A stretch of 64,000 nt of DNA from Burkholderiales bacterium C2. GTDB lineage: Bacteria; Pseudomonadota; Gammaproteobacteria; Burkholderiales; Burkholderiaceae_C. Below, piece by piece: positions 24,229 to 34,129 of the stretch (positions within the stretch are counted from its first letter, which is position 1; every line of letters starts with the position of its first letter). A program made the translations under genes and the position numbers. The notes under the pieces are model-generated. The model did no database searches. It was not told the origin of the DNA and was given only the letters and a program-made list of their open reading frames with translations. The stretch covers positions 35,829 to 99,828 of the forward strand of contig SCOI01000023.1 in NCBI GenBank assembly GCA_005503085.1, given 5' to 3'.

Positions 24229-24253
24229 AGGGGCTTGTTCTGTGGGAGCCCCT
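24229..24253 (-). promoter_or_regulatory. leader hairpin before apbC
   Basis: AGGGGCT (24229-24235) pairs with AGCCCCT (24247-24253) across 11 nt, starting 5 nt upstream of the apbC start codon. In mRNA it would sit over or beside the ribosome-binding site. No riboswitch class is recognised. Confidence 0.35.
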
Positions 24254-24309
24254 AAGTCTATCCCTAGGCCAAAGGCCCGGTATTGCGCTGTGCCCTTAGT
24301 CGCTGGCGG

Positions 24310-25830
<1,521 letters not shown>

Positions 25831-25905
25831 GGCGGTCTCCTGGTTTGGAATTGGGCCAGTCTAGGCTTGGTGCTCCTCGCTGCCAATGCAGGAGTGCTGA
25901 TTTGA

Positions 25906-25925
25906 TTGTTCGATAATCCGAACAA
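25906..25925. promoter_or_regulatory. LysR-type operator palindrome
   Basis: TTGTTCG (25906-25912) and CGAACAA (25919-25925) form a perfect 7-bp inverted repeat with a 6-nt spacer in the mmsA/LysR divergent region. The right arm ends on the A of the LysR ATG, so binding should autoregulate the regulator and could activate mmsA. Confidence 0.55.
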
Positions 25926-26866
25926 TGAGCACCACCAAACCCGAGCTTCGCAACGAGCTGCTATGGGGCCAGCTGCATGCGCTGACCGTGATCGCCCAAG
26001 TGGGCAGCTTCACGAAGGCGGCGCAGCGGCTGTCGCTGTCCAAGGCCGCGATCAGCCAGCGCATCGCCGATCTGGAGCGCGCCATGGGGGTGCAGCTGGT
26101 CGCGCGCACCACCCGCTCGGTGCGCCTGTCCGAGGCCGGGCAGCGGTTGGTCGAGGAGACCGAAGCCAGCTTCGCGCAGATCACCCGCAGCCTGGCCGAG
26201 GCCCGGGACGCGGCCGGCCAGCCGCGCGGGCTCTTGCGCATCACCGCCCCGGTGGCGCTGGGCCGCCAGCATGTGGCGCCGCAGCTGGAGAGCTTCTTGC
26301 GGCTCTATCCGGAGATCCGCATCGAGCTGGACCTGTCGGACCGGCTTGTGCCCCTCGCCCAGGAGGGCTTCGATCTGGCGATCCGCCACACCAGCGCGCC
26401 GCCCGACACCCATGTGGCCGTCAAGCTCTGCGCCTCGCGGGCGCTGCTGCTGGCCAGCACCAGTTACCTGAAGAAGCAGGGTGAACCCGGCCATCCGACC
26501 GAGCTGGCCCAGCATGCCTGCCTGCCCTATCTGCGGCCCGGCCCGGCCGTGTGGCTGTTCGAGCGCGCCGGCGAGCGGCTCAAGGTGCCGGTGCAGGGGC
26601 CGCTGCGCGCCGGCAATAGCGAGATCCTGCGCGACGCGGTGCTGTCGGGCCTGGGCATCGCGCTGCTGCCCGACTTCAGCGCCGCGCCGGCCCTGCGCGC
26701 CGGCCGGCTCAAGGAGATCCTGCCCGACTGGCGGCCGGCCGGCTTCTTCGGCGACGGCATCTACGCGATCCACCCCTGGAGCAGCACCACGCCCAGGCCG
26801 GTGCGGCTGTTTACCGAGCATCTGAAGAAAGCCCTGGGCCAGGGCTTCGAGACGGCGGCCGGCTGA
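25925..26866 (+). CDS. LysR-family transcriptional regulator
   Basis: 313 residues. Winged HTH at about 12-70 (TVIAQVGSFTKAAQRLSLSKAAISQRIADLERAMGVQLVARTTRSVRLSEAG), then the periplasmic-binding-like effector domain (RGLLRITAPVALGRQHVAPQLESFLRLYPEIRIELDLSD), of the CrgA/AaeR-like group. Divergently transcribed from mmsA with a perfect palindrome at its own start, making mmsA the likely target. Ligand unknown. Confidence 0.88.
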   Translation: MSTTKPELRNELLWGQLHALTVIAQVGSFTKAAQRLSLSKAAISQRIADLERAMGVQLVARTTRSVRLSEAGQRLVEETEASFAQITRSLAEARDAAGQPRGLLRITAPVALGRQHVAPQLESFLRLYPEIRIELDLSDRLVPLAQEGFDLAIRHTSAPPDTHVAVKLCASRALLLASTSYLKKQGEPGHPTELAQHACLPYLRPGPAVWLFERAGERLKVPVQGPLRAGNSEILRDAVLSGLGIALLPDFSAAPALRAGRLKEILPDWRPAGFFGDGIYAIHPWSSTTPRPVRLFTEHLKKALGQGFETAAG

Positions 26867-26872
26867 GCGAGC

Positions 26873-26934
26873 CCCAAAAAAGACGCCCACCCGGGGTTGC
26901 CGGGCGGGCGTTGCAAGTCCTTGAGTCAAGGACG
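26873..26934 (-). terminator. rho-independent terminator for 27013-27573 gene, plus adjacent palindrome
   Basis: Hairpin ACGCCCACCCGG / CCGGGCGGGCGT around 26884-26912 (one mismatch), followed on the minus strand by TTTTTT and GGGGC. It also lies after the LysR gene on the plus strand. Next to it, GTCCTTGA-G-TCAAGGAC (26918-26934) is a second perfect dyad that could extend the structure. Confidence 0.65.
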
Positions 26935-27012
26935 TCGTTGGGACGTTCGCCGGCGCCATCCGCGCCGGGCATGGATGCAATGTAGAGGGGTGGCCCTCAG
27001 CGATCTATCCCA

Positions 27013-27573
27013 CTATTTGGGGAGAGCGCTGAAAAATGCGGCGGCTCTCGCCCAGGCCTCGGCGTCCTGCTGCACGGTGTCCGGAGGCCCGCCCTTGCCC
27101 CACAGCTCACCCTGCCAGTCCATCGCCATGAACTCGGCGCACAGGCGGGTGCTATCGATGGTCGGCTGGGCCTTGGCGCGGTCGCCGCTGGTGGTGATCA
27201 GCCACAGGCGCTTGCCGGCCATGCGCGGCTTGAAGTCAAGGCCCGGCACCCGCATCCAGGCGCTCCAGTGATCGAGATAGAGCTTGACGGTGGCCGGCAG
27301 GCTGTACCAGTAGACCGGGGCCACCAGCACCAGATCGGTGGCTTCCAGCGTGGCATCGAGCAGCAGCCGGGCGTCGCCCTCGGGCATCGGATAAGTGCCG
27401 CGGTCATGTCTATGGTCGGCAAAGGGCGGCAGCAGGAGCCGGGCCAGGTGTTCCCAGCGCTGCTGCGCCTTGGCGGGCAGGCCGGCGGCGGCGTGGCGGG
27501 CCAGGGCTTCGGTATTGCCCAGCACACCGGCTTGGCGGGTGCTGGCGACGAGAAAGAGGGCGTTGATGCTCAT
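27013..27573 (-). CDS. flavodoxin-fold NAD(P)H oxidoreductase
   Basis: 186 residues from ATG 27573 (MSINALFLVASTR). NADPH-dependent FMN reductase / flavodoxin-like fold: phosphate loop ASTRQAGVLGNTEALARHA, then DLVLVAPVYWYSLPATVKLYLDHW, a block of the MdaB/KefF-type quinone or FMN reductases, and LWLITTSGDRA. A longer N-terminal frame reaches 27675 but crosses the promoter region of the divergent gene and is not used. Substrate unknown. Confidence 0.8.
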   Translation of the reverse strand: MSINALFLVASTRQAGVLGNTEALARHAAAGLPAKAQQRWEHLARLLLPPFADHRHDRGTYPMPEGDARLLLDATLEATDLVLVAPVYWYSLPATVKLYLDHWSAWMRVPGLDFKPRMAGKRLWLITTSGDRAKAQPTIDSTRLCAEFMAMDWQGELWGKGGPPDTVQQDAEAWARAAAFFSALPK

Positions 27574-27614
27574 ACAGCGGATGATACGGAGGCCTGAGCA
27601 GGGACAATAGCGCC

Positions 27615-28379
27615 ATGAGCACCTCCCCCAAGCGTCCGCCGAGTCGTCCGCCCGCCCGCCCGCCGGCCCGTTCACAAGCGGGCGCGCGCCAGCGCCCCGC
27701 CGCAGCGCCGGCCGTGGCGCCCAAGGCCGCGCCGCAGCCGCTCAGCGAGGCCGAGATGGAGCGCCTGCAGGCCCTGCTGGACAGCGTGCCGGCGCCGCTG
27801 GAGCCGCTGGACATCAGCATGCTGGATGGCTATCTGGTCGGCGTGCTGCTGCAGCCCAAGGCCGTGCAGGCTTTTCAGTGGATGCCTTATGTGCTGGACG
27901 GCGAGGGCCGGCCCGCGCCGCAGGGCTTCGACAGCCGGGAACTGATGGCCCTGGCCAAGCGCCGCCACCAGGAGCTCAACCGCGCCATCGCCGAGCGCCA
28001 GTGGTTCGATCCTTGGGTGTTCGAGCTGGAAAGTGATGAGGAGGATGAGGCCGAGCCCTCCGAGGTGGTGTTCCCCTGGGTGGCCGGCTTTGCACTGGCC
28101 ACCGATGTGTTCCCCGAGCTGATGCGCCAGGATGCCAGCGAGCTGCTCGAGCCGCTGGCCGCGCTGTTCATGCATCTGGACCCGGACGATCTGGAAGACG
28201 CCGACGATCTACTGGAAGAGATCGAGACGCTGGAGCCGCCCAGTGATCTGGAGGAGGCTGTCGAGGGCTTGGTCAGCGCCTGCTTGCTGCTGGCTGACGT
28301 GACCCGGCCGCAGCCCCGGCCCGAGGCTGCGCGGCGCCCGCCCGCGCGACGCGGCCCGCCGACTCGCGGGCGCTATTGA
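27615..28379 (+). CDS. UPF0149/YecA family protein (no SEC-C tail)
   Basis: 254 residues. Low-complexity Arg/Pro/Ala head (1-38), UPF0149 core EAEMERLQALLDSVPAPLEPLDISMLDGYLVGVLLQP, WFDPWVFEL and VFPWVAGFALATDVFPELM, and a basic tail (PPARRGPPTRGRY) in place of the CxCxSGKKxKxC zinc motif seen in the paralogue at 34130. Function of the family is unclear. The basic ends suggest nucleic acid or ribosome contact (inference). Confidence 0.8.
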   Translation: MSTSPKRPPSRPPARPPARSQAGARQRPAAAPAVAPKAAPQPLSEAEMERLQALLDSVPAPLEPLDISMLDGYLVGVLLQPKAVQAFQWMPYVLDGEGRPAPQGFDSRELMALAKRRHQELNRAIAERQWFDPWVFELESDEEDEAEPSEVVFPWVAGFALATDVFPELMRQDASELLEPLAALFMHLDPDDLEDADDLLEEIETLEPPSDLEEAVEGLVSACLLLADVTRPQPRPEAARRPPARRGPPTRGRY

Positions 28380-28382
28380 CCA

Positions 28383-29690
28383 TCAGCGAGTGAACAGCCG
28401 GGCCGCATGCAGGCCCAGGCCGGTGGCGACCGAGGCAAAACGGTCGCCGCGCACCGCCGCTGCCGCCGGGAAGCCGGCCGAGATGCGGTCGGCCAACAGG
28501 CGCAGGCCGGTCGAGCCGCCGGTGAAATAGAGTGCGTCGATCTGCTCGGGCTTCAGCCCGGCCTGGGCCACGGTTTCATGGCCGGCCTGGACGATGCGGT
28601 TGATGTCGGCGTCCAGCGATTCGACGGCCACCTTTTCGCTCAGAGGCACGCTCAGGCCGCGCTCGACCAGGCTCAGGTCGATCTCGGTGTCGCCGCCGCC
28701 GGAAACGGCGATCTTGGCGCCCTCGGCGCGCGCCGCCAGTTCATGGCCCAGATGGTCCTCGATCACCGTCATCAGGCGCTGGTGATGGACCGGGTTGCCG
28801 TAGAAGCTCTTCATCGCGCGCAGCTCGGAGACGCGGCCGGGGCTGTAGACGGTGTTGATCAGATGCCAGGTGGCGAGGTCGAAGTAGACACCGCTGGGCA
28901 CCTCGCGGGCCGGCGAGCCCGCGCGCTCGGGGCCGTGCGAGCGGTAGCCCAGCTCGCGCAGGATGCTGGCCAGCTCGATATGACGGTCGAAGTCGGTGCC
29001 GGCGATGTGCACGCCGTGGTTGGCCAGGATGTCATCGCGGCGGTCCAGGCGACGCATGCGCTCGGGGCCGACCCGCACGATGGAGAAGTCCGAGGTGCCG
29101 CCGCCGATGTCGGCCACCAGTACGATGCGCTCGTCACTGATCTGGCTCTCGTAGTCGAAGGCTGCGGCGATGGGCTCGAACTGGAAATGCACATCGTTGA
29201 AGCCCACCGCATGGGCGGCGGCCTCCAGCGAGGCCTGGGCGGCTGCGTCCCGCGCCGGCTCGCCGTCGACGAAGAACACCGGGCGGCCCAGCACCAGGTG
29301 GTTCAGGGGCGCCGCAGCGCCTGCCGCCAGCGCCGAGTTGCGCAGGCGCTTCAGATAGCCGGCCAGGATGTCCGCGTACTTGACGCCGCGGCCGCCGCCG
29401 ACATCGGTGGTCTGGTCGATCAGGCCCGAGCCGAGGATGCTCTTCATCGAGCGCATCAACCGGCCCTCGGCGCCCTCCACATAGGCGGCCACGGCGGCGC
29501 GGCCGAAGGCGCGCGGCGGGCCGTCGGCATCATGCCGGCCTTCGACGAAATAGAACACCGCCGTCGGCATGGTCTGGTGGCCGGGCTCGAGCTCGACCAG
29601 GCGCATGCCGGGGCCATCGGCGCGGGGAATCGCGATGGCCGAGTTGGAGGTGCCGAAGTCAATGGCGCAGAACGTGGCAGGCGAACTCAT
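28383..29690 (-). CDS. Hsp70-family ATPase, YegD-like
   Basis: 435 residues covering only the actin-like ATPase part of Hsp70. Phosphate-1 motif IDFGTSNSAIA (9-19), VLVADIGGGTSDFSIVRVG (phosphate-2), FTGGSTGLRLLADRI (adenosine). There is no substrate-binding domain or lid, as in E. coli YegD. Probably cytoplasmic; client unknown. Convergent with the UPF0149 gene, 3 nt apart. Confidence 0.88.
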   Translation of the reverse strand: MSSPATFCAIDFGTSNSAIAIPRADGPGMRLVELEPGHQTMPTAVFYFVEGRHDADGPPRAFGRAAVAAYVEGAEGRLMRSMKSILGSGLIDQTTDVGGGRGVKYADILAGYLKRLRNSALAAGAAAPLNHLVLGRPVFFVDGEPARDAAAQASLEAAAHAVGFNDVHFQFEPIAAAFDYESQISDERIVLVADIGGGTSDFSIVRVGPERMRRLDRRDDILANHGVHIAGTDFDRHIELASILRELGYRSHGPERAGSPAREVPSGVYFDLATWHLINTVYSPGRVSELRAMKSFYGNPVHHQRLMTVIEDHLGHELAARAEGAKIAVSGGGDTEIDLSLVERGLSVPLSEKVAVESLDADINRIVQAGHETVAQAGLKPEQIDALYFTGGSTGLRLLADRISAGFPAAAAVRGDRFASVATGLGLHAARLFTR

Positions 29691-29750
29691 GGAGATCCGG
29701 CATCAGGAGAGGGGGCGCGGATTGTAGCGAGCCCCGTGCGGATCGCCTAT

Positions 29751-31064
29751 TCAGGCCGGCGCCATGCTCCGGATCGGCTTGGCCGGCAGGGCGTCGCCAT
29801 AGAAGGCGAAATCCATCTCCGGCGCGCGGCCGGCCATCAGCTCGGCCAGCGCATGGCCGGAGCCGGCGCCATGGGTCCAGCCCAGGGTGCCATGGCCGGC
29901 ATTGAGCCAGAGGTTGCTCGCCTTCTTGCTGCGGCCGATATAGGGGATGTTGGTCGGCGTGCTAGGGCGCAGGCCGGTCCAGTAATTGGGCTCGCTGGTG
30001 TCGGCCACGCCGGGGAACAGCTCCTCGTAGCGCTTGACCAGCGAGGCGCAGCGAGCCCGCGAGGTGGGGCTGTCCAGGCTGGTGTCGAAGCCGGCCAGCT
30101 CGGCGGTGCCGGCGATGCGGATATGGTCGCCCAGGCGGGAGATCGCGATCTTGCGGCCGTCGTCGAGCAGGCTGACGACGCTGGCCTGCTCGGGCTTCTT
30201 CAGCCGCAAGGTGGCCGAGTAGCCCTTGGCCGGGTAGATGGCCAGGTACTCACCCAGCGGCTTCAGCAGCGCCGGCGTGTACGAGGCCATCGCGGCGACA
30301 TAGGCGTCGGCCTTCAGCGCGAGTTTCTTGCCGGTTTCCCGCGAGGCGACCTGGGCGCCCGTGATCTGGCCGCCGCTGTGTTCCAGCGCCAGCACATCGT
30401 GGTTCCACAGAAAGGTGGCGCCGCGCTCGGCGCACAGCTGGGCCAGCTTTTGCGTGAAGACCCGGGCATCGCCCGACTCGTCGCTGGGCGTGAAGGTGCC
30501 GCCGTGGATATGGGGGCCGAAGGCGGCCAGGGCCGGTTCGACCTTCAGCACCTCGTCGCGGTTCAGCACGCGGCGGTCGACGCCATGGCGGCGCATGATC
30601 TCGGCACCGACCGCGCCGGCCTCGAAGTCCGCCTGGCTGGAGAAGAAGTGCAGGATGCCGCGCTCCAGGCGCTCGTACTCGATGCCCGTCTGCGCGACCA
30701 GGGTCTTCAGCGAGGCATGGCTGTAGCGGCCCAGCTGCACCAACTGCTCGACATTGCGCTCGAAGGCCGAGGTCGTGCACTGGGTCAGGAAGCTCAGGCC
30801 CCAGCGCCACTGCGCCGGGTCCATGCGCGGGCGGAACAGCAGCGGCGAGTCCTCGCGCAACAGCCATTTGGCCACCTTGAAGGGCGCGCCGGCATTGGCC
30901 CAGGGCTCGCAGAAGCTGACCGAGATCTGCGCGCCATTGGCAAAGCTGGTCTCCAGCGCCGCATCGGGCTGCCGATCAACCACCGTGACCTCATGGCCCT
31001 GCTCCAGCAGATACCAGGCGGTGCTGACGCCAATAATGCCCGCGCCCAACACGACGATTTTCAT
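29751..31064 (-). CDS. dadA: D-amino acid dehydrogenase small subunit
   Basis: 437 residues from ATG 31064. FAD-binding MKIVVLGAGIIGVSTAWYL with GxGxxG, LRLKKPEQASV and SRLGDHIRIAGTAELAGFD, and C-terminal WLNAGHGTLGWTHGAGSG, all DadA hallmarks. Oxidises D-amino acids (D-alanine) to 2-oxo acids and passes electrons to the respiratory chain at the inner membrane. Upstream extensions of the frame run through the operator region and are rejected. No alanine racemase (dadX) is adjacent. Confidence 0.92.
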   Translation of the reverse strand: MKIVVLGAGIIGVSTAWYLLEQGHEVTVVDRQPDAALETSFANGAQISVSFCEPWANAGAPFKVAKWLLREDSPLLFRPRMDPAQWRWGLSFLTQCTTSAFERNVEQLVQLGRYSHASLKTLVAQTGIEYERLERGILHFFSSQADFEAGAVGAEIMRRHGVDRRVLNRDEVLKVEPALAAFGPHIHGGTFTPSDESGDARVFTQKLAQLCAERGATFLWNHDVLALEHSGGQITGAQVASRETGKKLALKADAYVAAMASYTPALLKPLGEYLAIYPAKGYSATLRLKKPEQASVVSLLDDGRKIAISRLGDHIRIAGTAELAGFDTSLDSPTSRARCASLVKRYEELFPGVADTSEPNYWTGLRPSTPTNIPYIGRSKKASNLWLNAGHGTLGWTHGAGSGHALAELMAGRAPEMDFAFYGDALPAKPIRSMAPA

Positions 31065-31172
31065 AACGGCTCCATCAAGAATTGCAGACCCAGACCGCCC
31101 CAGGACTTTGTCGCAGCCATGGCGGTTGCCGACGCAGCTGCAGCGTGGCCGGATTGTCGGCACGGTCTCCGT

Positions 31173-31209
31173 ATTCATGAAGGTACATTCATATTTGTCG
31201 GAGTACATT
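31173..31209. promoter_or_regulatory. direct-repeat operator in dadA/LysR intergenic region
   Basis: GTACATT occurs at 31183-31189 and 31203-31209, exactly 20 bp apart (two helical turns). ATTCAT occurs at 31173-31178 and 31187-31192. The block lies in the AT-rich 45 bp before the LysR ATG at 31220, a likely binding site for that regulator or for an Lrp-type protein. Confidence 0.45.
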
Positions 31210-31219
31210 AAGAGAACTT

Positions 31220-32152
31220 ATGAAAGACCTCGACTCCGCCGGCCTTGATTGCCTGGCCGCGCTGGCCGATGAACGCAGCTTCGAGCGCGCCGCCCAGCGC
31301 CTGGCGATCACGCAGAGCGCGGTCTCGCAGCGCCTGCGCAGCCTGGAAGCCCAGGTCGGCCAGCTGCTGGTGGTGCGTTCGCGGCCGCTGCGGCTGACCG
31401 AGGGCGGCAAGGTGCTGCTGCGCTTTGCACGCCAGCTGCAGGCGCTGCGCAGCGATGTGGTGCGCGAGCTGGGCGCGCGCGCCGCGCCGCATGAGCGCGT
31501 GGCGATCGCGATCAATGCCGATAGCCTGGCCACCTGGGTGCTGCCGGCGCTGGAGCCGGTGGTGCAGCAGGGGCTGCGCGAGGGCTATGGGCTGGAGCTG
31601 GTGGTCGACGATCAGGACTTCACCCATGACTGGCTGCGCCAGGGCGAGGTGCTGGGCTGCGTCAGCACGGTCCGCCAGGCGCTGCGCGGCTGTACGGTGC
31701 AGCCGCTGGGGGTGATGCGCTATGTCGCGGTGGCCAGCCCGGACTTCATGCGCGAGCAGCTGCCGAGCGGGCTGACGGCCGGCAACTTCGCCCAGACGCC
31801 TTTCCTGGTGTTCAACCGCAAGGATGACACCCAGGTGCTCTGGGTGGCCAAGGCCTTTGGCGTGCGTGCGCCGCGCCTGCGCGAGCGCTATGTGCCGTCC
31901 AGCGAGGCCTATGTGCGGGCCGTGGGCATGGGGTGGGGCGTCGGTGTTGCGCCTGAGCTACAGGTGCGGCCGCTGATCGCCAGCGGCGAGCTGGTCTGTC
32001 TGAGGCCCGAGATCAGCGTTGACGTGACGCTGTACTGGCACCAATGGAAGCTGGTGTCGGAGCTGGTGGCCGCGCCGACCCGAGTGGCCCTGCTGGACCA
32101 GATCGGCCAGGCGCTGGCCCTGGGGGCCAAGAAGTCGCTGGGCTCGGCTTAG
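31220..32152 (+). CDS. ArgP/LysG-type LysR regulator
   Basis: 310 residues. HTH at 8-62 (LAALADERSFERAAQRLAITQSAVSQRLRSLEAQVG) with the ArgP-style lead LDSAGLDCLAALAD. Effector domain: VAIAINADSLATWVLPAL and LELVVDDQDFTHDWLRQGEVLGCVSTV match ArgP (IciA), which controls the lysine/arginine exporter ArgO. No argO is adjacent; the divergent gene is dadA, so a shifted target is possible. Confidence 0.85.
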   Translation: MKDLDSAGLDCLAALADERSFERAAQRLAITQSAVSQRLRSLEAQVGQLLVVRSRPLRLTEGGKVLLRFARQLQALRSDVVRELGARAAPHERVAIAINADSLATWVLPALEPVVQQGLREGYGLELVVDDQDFTHDWLRQGEVLGCVSTVRQALRGCTVQPLGVMRYVAVASPDFMREQLPSGLTAGNFAQTPFLVFNRKDDTQVLWVAKAFGVRAPRLRERYVPSSEAYVRAVGMGWGVGVAPELQVRPLIASGELVCLRPEISVDVTLYWHQWKLVSELVAAPTRVALLDQIGQALALGAKKSLGSA

Positions 32153-32313
32153 CGCCCGGGCTCGATGTGCAGGGCTTCGGCGTTGACACTCACGCCGGCA
32201 ACGAAGCGGGGGCGCTGCTGGGTGCTTTCGGTGATGGCGGCCAGCCACAAGGTGCTCAGCACGACGGCGCCGACAATGGCCCGGCTGAGCCAGGTGAGGA
32301 CTTCAAAGTTCAT
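32149..32313 (-). CDS. small single-span membrane protein (hypothetical)
   Basis: 54 residues from ATG 32313: MNFEVLTWLSRAIVGAVVLSTLWLAAITES is one transmembrane helix, then a short polar tail ending NAEALHIEPGR. Convergent with, and overlapping by 4 nt, the LysR gene. No homologue recognised. The composition fits a genuine small membrane protein, but expression is unproven. Confidence 0.4.
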   Translation of the reverse strand: MNFEVLTWLSRAIVGAVVLSTLWLAAITESTQQRPRFVAGVSVNAEALHIEPGR

Positions 32314-32604
32314 CGGATGTTGTTGTTGTCGCACGGGCGGGCTTGCCTGTGCGAGGGGCGCAGCTTAAGCCGCAGCTAGGGTCACAGCCATCCTACCCAA
32401 GTGGGATGGCGCAACACCTATCAAGTCAGTCAGGCAGTAGGCCCGATGACGCGGCGCGGCGCTGCATCGGATTGTTGCCAAATGTGATTGCGTGCGGTTT
32501 TCCCAACTACAGGGGCTTTTCCACCCACTTTGGGGATTCTTCTGCGGGCGCAGCGGCGCACACTGGATGCAGCCCCTCAGCCACGAACACTTGCGAGGTT
32601 CGAT
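32314..32604. other. 291-nt intergenic region, probably promoter of 74-aa gene
   Basis: Lower GC than flanking genes. Contains CCATCC...GGATGG (32389-32410) with an internal CCCAAGTGGG, a compact dyad, and AT-containing stretches around 32470-32540. No RNA gene or recognisable coding sequence seen. Confidence 0.4.
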
Positions 32605-32829
32605 ATGCGATTCACCCCAGCTTTGCGCTTTTTCCGCAAGAGTTCAGCCGCCAGCGACGCACATGACCCGGCCGATCTCGGCACGGCTTTCGGCATGGAA
32701 GCGAGCCTGGAGGGCGACGAGGGCTACGCAAGCAGCCAGCCGCCACCCTATGAGCTGGAGTCGGAACGCGCCGCCCGGGCCGCGCTGGAGTCACCGCTGG
32801 CCTGGCTGAGCCGGCGCAGCGGTCACTGA
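32605..32829 (+). CDS. small hypothetical protein
   Basis: 74 residues, start ATG 32605 with GAGG about 8 nt upstream. Sequence MRFTPALRFFRKSSAASDAHD is followed by an acidic middle (EASLEGDEGYASSQPPPYELESER) and AARAALESPLAWLSRRSG. No signal peptide or known domain. Coding is supported by the ribosome-binding site and a long preceding promoter-like region; function unknown. Confidence 0.5.
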   Translation: MRFTPALRFFRKSSAASDAHDPADLGTAFGMEASLEGDEGYASSQPPPYELESERAARAALESPLAWLSRRSGH

Positions 32830-32848
32830 GTTCTTCCTCGCCAGCCGG

Positions 32849-33271
32849 TCAGCGCACCAGCAGCACCGGCGCGGTGCAATGCGCCATCACCTTGGTGGCG
32901 ACCGAGCCCATCACCAGATTGCCCAGCGTGCTGTGGCCATGTGAGCCCAGCATCAGCAGATCGAACTTGCCCTTGTTGGCCAGCGCGGCGATCACATCGG
33001 CGGCCGGACCGACCTTGCTGATGAACTCGGCCTGGATCTTCTGCTTGCCGAAAAAGGTACGGATGGTCTTCAAGACCTTCTCGGCCTCGTCGTCGTAGTA
33101 GCTTTTCAGCACCTCCTTGTCCAGCACGGCGGCCGCGCGCGGCGGCACGGCCGGTACGGCATGGACCACGGTGTACTGGTGCGCGCTGCCCAGCCATTCA
33201 TCGTGGGCGGCCAGATAGGCCAGCATGCGCTTGGTATAGGTACTGCCGTCGACCGCGACCAAGATTTTCAT
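32849..33271 (-). CDS. universal stress protein (UspA family)
   Basis: 140 residues from ATG 33271, with AGGAG upstream. UspA fold: MKILVAVDGSTYTKRMLAYL at the start and the ATP-binding loop GSHGHSTLGNLVMGSVATKVMAHCTAPVLLVR at the end (G-2x-G-9x-G(S/T) pattern). Probably binds ATP. An FNR-type box 65 nt upstream suggests induction when oxygen falls. Confidence 0.9.
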   Translation of the reverse strand: MKILVAVDGSTYTKRMLAYLAAHDEWLGSAHQYTVVHAVPAVPPRAAAVLDKEVLKSYYDDEAEKVLKTIRTFFGKQKIQAEFISKVGPAADVIAALANKGKFDLLMLGSHGHSTLGNLVMGSVATKVMAHCTAPVLLVR

Positions 33272-33335
33272 AGTCTCTGCTCCTGTGTTGTTGAGGCTGT
33301 CGGCACAGTCTGGCACAAGAGCTGGCCCCCACGGC

Positions 33336-33349
33336 TTGATTCTCGTCAA
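33336..33349 (-). promoter_or_regulatory. FNR/ANR-type box upstream of universal stress gene
   Basis: TTGAT-TCTC-GTCAA matches the FNR consensus TTGAT-N4-ATCAA at 9 of 10 positions, centred near 33342. It overlaps the stop codon of the metallophosphoesterase gene. Placement about 71 nt before the uspA start fits a class II (-41.5) activator site with a start near 33301. Confidence 0.6.
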
Positions 33350-34125
33350 GCCGGCTGGTCGAAGACCTCGATCAGGCGCTGGCCGTCATGGCCGTCGGCC
33401 TCGCCTTTGTGTGCGTGGCCGCGGGCATTGCACAGCACGCGACAGCCGTTCAACCGATAGTCATGCCGGCAGTGCAGATGGCCATGCAGCCACAGACGTG
33501 CGCCGCCCAGCAGCGCTTCGTCGTCGTTGCAGAAACTGGCGGTGCCGGGTTGGCGGCCGTAGCGCGGGTCGGCGCTCTGGATGCTGGGCGCGAAATGGGT
33601 GATCACGACGGTGGCGTCCCAGCCCGGGCCCTGCTCGCCGAGCGCGAGTTGCTGGGCCAGCCAGTCGCGGCAGCGCAGGGCTTCATCACGGACCGCGGCG
33701 GCGTCGAAGGGGTGGCCGTTGCGGGTGGCCGCCATCACGCGCTGGAAGTAGCCGGCCGCTCGCATCGCGCGCTCGCGCTGGGCGGTGCCGAACAGGTCGA
33801 AGTCGCTCCAGCGCGTGCTGCCGACAAAGCGCACGCGCCGACCTTCGCCATCGTTGATCACCAGGCTGGCGTCGTCCAGCATCAGGAAACCGAGTTCGCG
33901 GGCCAGTGCGTGCAGGCCGGTGCGTGCGCTGTCGAAATCCCGGCCGTCGTACTCATGATTGCCGGGCACGAACAGCACCGGCACCGGCCAGTCGCGGAAC
34001 AACTCCAGGCCTCGCCACGTGCTGTCGACATCGCCGGCCAGCACCAGCAGCTCGGCACCGGGGGCCGGGTGGGGTTCATAGCTCTCGGTCTCCAGGTGGA
34101 GGTCCGAGATCAGCTGCAGCCGCAT
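33346..34125 (-). CDS. calcineurin-like metallophosphoesterase
   Basis: 259 residues with the five metal-binding motifs: ISDLHLE (DxH, about 6-12), VLAGDVDS (GDxx), VPGNHEYD (GNHE), VITHFAPS and WLHGHLHCRHDY (GHxH). A di-metal phosphoesterase, probably cytoplasmic; substrate not predictable. Upstream is a SEC-C-containing YecA protein gene (4-nt gap). Confidence 0.85.
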   Translation of the reverse strand: MRLQLISDLHLETESYEPHPAPGAELLVLAGDVDSTWRGLELFRDWPVPVLFVPGNHEYDGRDFDSARTGLHALARELGFLMLDDASLVINDGEGRRVRFVGSTRWSDFDLFGTAQRERAMRAAGYFQRVMAATRNGHPFDAAAVRDEALRCRDWLAQQLALGEQGPGWDATVVITHFAPSIQSADPRYGRQPGTASFCNDDEALLGGARLWLHGHLHCRHDYRLNGCRVLCNARGHAHKGEADGHDGQRLIEVFDQPA

Positions 34126-34129
34126 CGCG

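Noticed and set aside
26918..26934. TTGA-G-TCAA dyad as an FNR box
   Set aside because: Spacer is one base, not four; it is part of a terminator region.
31065..31208. N-terminal extension of dadA
   Set aside because: Adds low-quality sequence covering the operator repeats; the FAD motif begins at ATG 31064.
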